Positions 5,397 through 8,159 of a stretch of DNA of 8,159 nucleotides are shown piece by piece. Position 1 is the first letter of the stretch; every line of letters starts with the position of its first letter. The position numbers and the translations under genes are program-made. This stretch comes from Acidimicrobiaceae bacterium. Lineage in GTDB: Bacteria; Actinomycetota; Acidimicrobiia; Acidimicrobiales; Palsa-688. The notes beneath the pieces are model-generated. The model was not told where the DNA came from. It searched no databases and saw only the letters and a list, made by a program, of their open reading frames with translations. The stretch is taken from contig PMHU01000313.1 in the NCBI GenBank assembly GCA_003156795.1, positions 1 through 8,159 on the forward strand. Direction: 5' to 3'.

Positions 5397-7925
5397 TTAC
5401 TCAGCGGCTATAGCGGCCAAGACGTCGAGCTTGGCCGCCCGCCGGGCCGGCCAGCCCGCGGCGATCAGGCCGAGCACGGCCGAGAGGATCAGGAAGACGA
5501 TCATGCTCGACACCGGAACCACGGTGTCAGTGATTGACGACCGCAGCGAAGAGACCAGGGCGATGCCGAGGCCGGTGCCGATGACGATGCCGACGACGGC
5601 GCCGAAGATGGCGAGGATCACCGATTCCGAGCGGATCATGGCCCGGATCTGGCGTCGCTTCATACCGACCGCCCGGAGCAGCCCGATCTCCCGGGTGCGC
5701 TCGAAGACCGACAGCATGAGGGTGTTGACGATTCCGATCAGGGCGATGATCACCGCCAGGCCCAGCAGGGCGTAGACCAGGCCGAGGATAGTGTTGATGC
5801 TGGCCGTCTGCGACTTCTCGAACTGGGCTCGGCTCTGGACTTGCATGTTCGGATAGGGCGCCAGGGCGGCCTGGACCCGCTCTTCTACCGACGTGCTGTC
5901 ACCGCTGGTCCTGAGGAGAACGCCACCTGGGAGCGGGTCCTGGTAGTGAGAAAGGAAGAACGAGTCGCCGACCAGGTAGCTGCCGACGAGCACGTTGGTG
6001 TGGAAGATCCCTCCTATCCGCATGGTGGACGAGCCGGTCAAGGCGAACTTGACGGGGACAGTGTCACCGACCGAGAGATGATCGGAGTTGGCCGTGGTGG
6101 AGTCAATGAGCAGGTCGCCCGCTCCCAGGGATTGGGCGCTGCCGGAGGTCACATGGAGGACGACCGTCTCAGATAGATCCTGGGTCGACAGGGCCCGGAG
6201 GGTCTCCACCGACTGACTGACCTCGAACTGGCCGCCGTAGACGTTGGTGGAGGCCGTCACGCCGGGGACGGTGGACACCAACTTGGCCAGGGCGTCGCTG
6301 AAGTTCCCGGTACCGCTGCCGCTGGCGTTGGTGACGATCAGGTTGGCCTTGACCGTGTCGTCGACGCTGCTGGTGGCCGACTTCTTGGCCGACGCCCCGA
6401 ACACCGAGATAGCCGAGACCAGGGCCAGGCCGACCATCAGGGCCGACGCGGTCTGGGAGGTGCGGCGGGGGTTGCGCATGGAGTTCTCCCGGCCCAGCTT
6501 GCCCGCCTCTCCCAGGGCCCGGGCCAGGGGGCGACCGATGGCGCTGGACAGGGGGCGGGCGAAGGCGGGGGCGAGCATGGTCACGCCGATGAAAAGGCCC
6601 GCCGCTCCGAGGCCGACCACTTGGATGGCCGGCTGGGCCAGCCCGACGCCGATCATGACCACGCCAATGGCCACCAGGGCACCCCCCCATCCGAAGCGAC
6701 GCCGGCTGGAGGTGTCGCCTTCGGACTGGTCGTCGCGAAGGGCGGCGATCGGCGTGATGCGCACGGCCCGCCGGGCCGGGCCGATGGCCGAGACGAGGGT
6801 CACCCCGACGCCCACGGCTAGGGAGACCACGAGGGTGCGGACCTCGAACACGAGCGGGCCCGAGGGCAGAGTGATGCCGAAGCCCCGCAGGAGCGCCTCG
6901 ATACCGATGGCGGCGACCACACCGAGTCCGACGCCGATCAGCGATGACACGGCCCCGACGATGGCGGCCTCGGCCAGCACGGAACGGAACAGCTGGCGAC
7001 GCGTGGCGCCGACGACACGGAGGAGGGCCAACTCACGGGTGCGCTGTCCGACGATGATCGAGAAGGTATTGAAGATGGTGAATCCACCGACGAAGAGGGC
7101 GATCAAGGCAAAGACAAGCAGGGATGTGGAGAAGAAGGAAAGGGCTTTGGCAATGGAGCTGGTCTGCTCGTCCAGCACCGTATGACCGGTGACGACCTCC
7201 ACCCCGGACGGCAGGACCTGAGCGATGGCTCGCTGGACATCGGCCTGGTCGGCACCTGGTTGGGTGACGACGTCGATCGTGTCGAACTGGCCGACCTCGT
7301 CGGCGATCTGCTGTGCGGTCGGGAGGTTGAAAGCGGCGAGGGTTATCCCGGCCAGCGAGTTGGCCGTGCCGTACTGGGCGATGCCAGAGATGGTGAAGGT
7401 TCGCTCTGGACCGTCGGTGAGCACGCGGACCTGCTGCCCGACCTTGAAGTGGTACTTGTCGGCCGTGGCGGCGTCCATCACGACGTCGTGGGAGGAGGTG
7501 GGGGCGGCGCCCTTGACGATGCGCAGCTCGGAGATCTTCGAGTTGGGGTCGAAGCTGATTGCCATGGTGGGCTCGGCATTGTTGGCGATGGCCGTGCCAT
7601 CCGGGGCCACGAACTGGGCGTAGCCCGAGACCGCTCCGTCGGCCGCCTCGACGCCGGGCACGTGGAGGACGGGGGCAAGCAGCGATTCGGGAAGGGGATT
7701 GCGCACCGCATTGGCGGCGTCGCTGGTCGGGAACTGGGCCACCCCCCGGACCTGGAAGTCGATGTTCTTGTATATGGTGCCGATTAGGCCGTCGAAGGTG
7801 TTGTGCAGGGTGTCGGTCAGTACGAAGGTCCCGGCGATGAAGGTGACGCCGAGGATGATGGCGACGGCAGTCAGGGCCAGCCGGAGCTTGTGGGCGAGGA
7901 GGCCCTTGATGGTGATCTTGCCCAT
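5397..7925 (-). CDS. ABC transporter permease, duplicated FtsX/MacB type
   Basis: An 842-residue membrane subunit of an ABC exporter. It consists of two similar halves. The first has a helix at about 15-37, an extracellular MacB-like core domain (about 38-260) and three helices (about 264-292, 317-345, 362-383). Two linking helices lie at about 413-455. The second half has a helix at about 494-512, an extracellular domain (about 515-710) and three helices (about 712-739, 766-793, 804-825). Each half carries the FtsX-family coupling motif after its second helix: RELALLRVVGATRRQ at 297-311 and REIGLLRAVGMKRRQ at 745-759. The short Lys-rich N-terminus (MGKITIKGLLAHKLR) is typical of the family. 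Such Gram-positive permeases export lipids, peptides or drugs or act mechanically; the substrate cannot be read from the sequence. The start codon follows the ATPase stop after one base, with GGGAG nearby, so the two are co-translated. Large antisense frames across it are shadows. Confidence 0.93.
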   Translation of the reverse strand: MGKITIKGLLAHKLRLALTAVAIILGVTFIAGTFVLTDTLHNTFDGLIGTIYKNIDFQVRGVAQFPTSDAANAVRNPLPESLLAPVLHVPGVEAADGAVSGYAQFVAPDGTAIANNAEPTMAISFDPNSKISELRIVKGAAPTSSHDVVMDAATADKYHFKVGQQVRVLTDGPERTFTISGIAQYGTANSLAGITLAAFNLPTAQQIADEVGQFDTIDVVTQPGADQADVQRAIAQVLPSGVEVVTGHTVLDEQTSSIAKALSFFSTSLLVFALIALFVGGFTIFNTFSIIVGQRTRELALLRVVGATRRQLFRSVLAEAAIVGAVSSLIGVGLGVVAAIGIEALLRGFGITLPSGPLVFEVRTLVVSLAVGVGVTLVSAIGPARRAVRITPIAALRDDQSEGDTSSRRRFGWGGALVAIGVVMIGVGLAQPAIQVVGLGAAGLFIGVTMLAPAFARPLSSAIGRPLARALGEAGKLGRENSMRNPRRTSQTASALMVGLALVSAISVFGASAKKSATSSVDDTVKANLIVTNASGSGTGNFSDALAKLVSTVPGVTASTNVYGGQFEVSQSVETLRALSTQDLSETVVLHVTSGSAQSLGAGDLLIDSTTANSDHLSVGDTVPVKFALTGSSTMRIGGIFHTNVLVGSYLVGDSFFLSHYQDPLPGGVLLRTSGDSTSVEERVQAALAPYPNMQVQSRAQFEKSQTASINTILGLVYALLGLAVIIALIGIVNTLMLSVFERTREIGLLRAVGMKRRQIRAMIRSESVILAIFGAVVGIVIGTGLGIALVSSLRSSITDTVVPVSSMIVFLILSAVLGLIAAGWPARRAAKLDVLAAIAAE

Positions 7926-7926
7926 C

Positions 7927-8159
7927 TCAGGCTCCCAGGGTCCGCATGCGCTCGATCACCGAGTCGGCCGTGGGCGCGTCCAGCTCGTCCACGATCGAAC
8001 CGTCGGCCAGGAAGAGGACCCGGTCGGAGTAGGCCGCGCTGCGCGGGTCGTGGGTGACCATGACGATCGATTGGCCCAGGTCGGAGACTGACGTGCGGAG
8101 GAAGGCGAGCATCTCGGCCGAGGAGGCGGAGTCGAGGTTGCCGGTGGGCTCGTCGGCGA
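7927..8159 (-). CDS. ABC transporter ATP-binding protein (partial, N-terminus outside window)
   Basis: The last 76 or so residues of an ABC ATPase of the MacB/LolD class that powers the downstream permease. The visible part starts within Walker B and the D-loop (ADEPTGNLDS). It continues through the H-loop (IVMVTHDPRSAAYSDRVLFL, catalytic His) and the usual DGSIVDEL strand, and ends at TGA 7929-7927. Walker A, the Q-loop and the signature motif lie beyond the right edge. The frame is open to position 8159, so an ATG at 8112 is internal and not the start. One base separates the stop from the permease ATG, indicating one operon with its promoter outside the window. Confidence 0.93.
   Translation of the reverse strand, partial: ADEPTGNLDSASSAEMLAFLRTSVSDLGQSIVMVTHDPRSAAYSDRVLFLADGSIVDELDAPTADSVIERMRTLGA

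Noticed and set aside
6244..7787. Two long plus-strand frames (6244-7185 and 7182-7787)
   Set aside because: Antisense to the FtsX/MacB permease; their composition mirrors its third-position GC bias.

Overview
The window is GC-rich chromosomal DNA with strong third-position G/C bias, GTG and ATG starts, and a secreted protein carrying a Pro-Pro-Thr-Thr-Val linker. Together these point to a high-GC Gram-positive actinobacterium, possibly an Acidimicrobiia-like lineage. That placement is a guess from protein style, as no marker gene settles it. There is no transposase, integrase, CRISPR array, tRNA or rRNA that I can recognise.

Layout, left to right. (1) Positions 1-245, minus strand: the N-terminus of an exported protein with a signal peptide and a PPTTV-repeat linker, running off the left edge. 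(2) About 290 bp of divergent intergenic DNA with a candidate promoter, then tadA, the tRNA-modifying adenosine deaminase, on the plus strand. (3) Convergent to tadA, a minus-strand two-gene operon: a seven-helix membrane protein with an internal repeat (COG4280-like from memory, a probable transporter of unknown substrate) and, overlapping its stop codon by one base, a 67-residue two-helix membrane microprotein. (4) A 180-bp divergent intergenic region with a good sigma70-type promoter facing left and a sigma28/SigD-like motif facing right. (5) A large plus-strand membrane protein with PAS, GGDEF and EAL domains, both catalytic domains apparently intact, for cyclic-di-GMP turnover. (6) Ending 13 bp from it, a minus-strand helix-turn-helix protein with an unrecognised N-terminal domain and an inverted repeat near its promoter. 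(7) About 360 bp with no convincing gene. (8) A minus-strand ABC exporter operon: the tail of an ATPase (cut by the right edge), a single base, then an 842-residue duplicated FtsX/MacB-type permease.

How they fit: tadA is housekeeping. The ABC ATPase and permease clearly form one exporter. The transporter and microprotein are translationally coupled and probably form one unit, and they share a control region with the cyclic-di-GMP enzyme, so joint regulation is possible but unproven. The best candidate for something undescribed is that locus (about 1030-4504). Nothing in the window demonstrates a new defence or mobile system.
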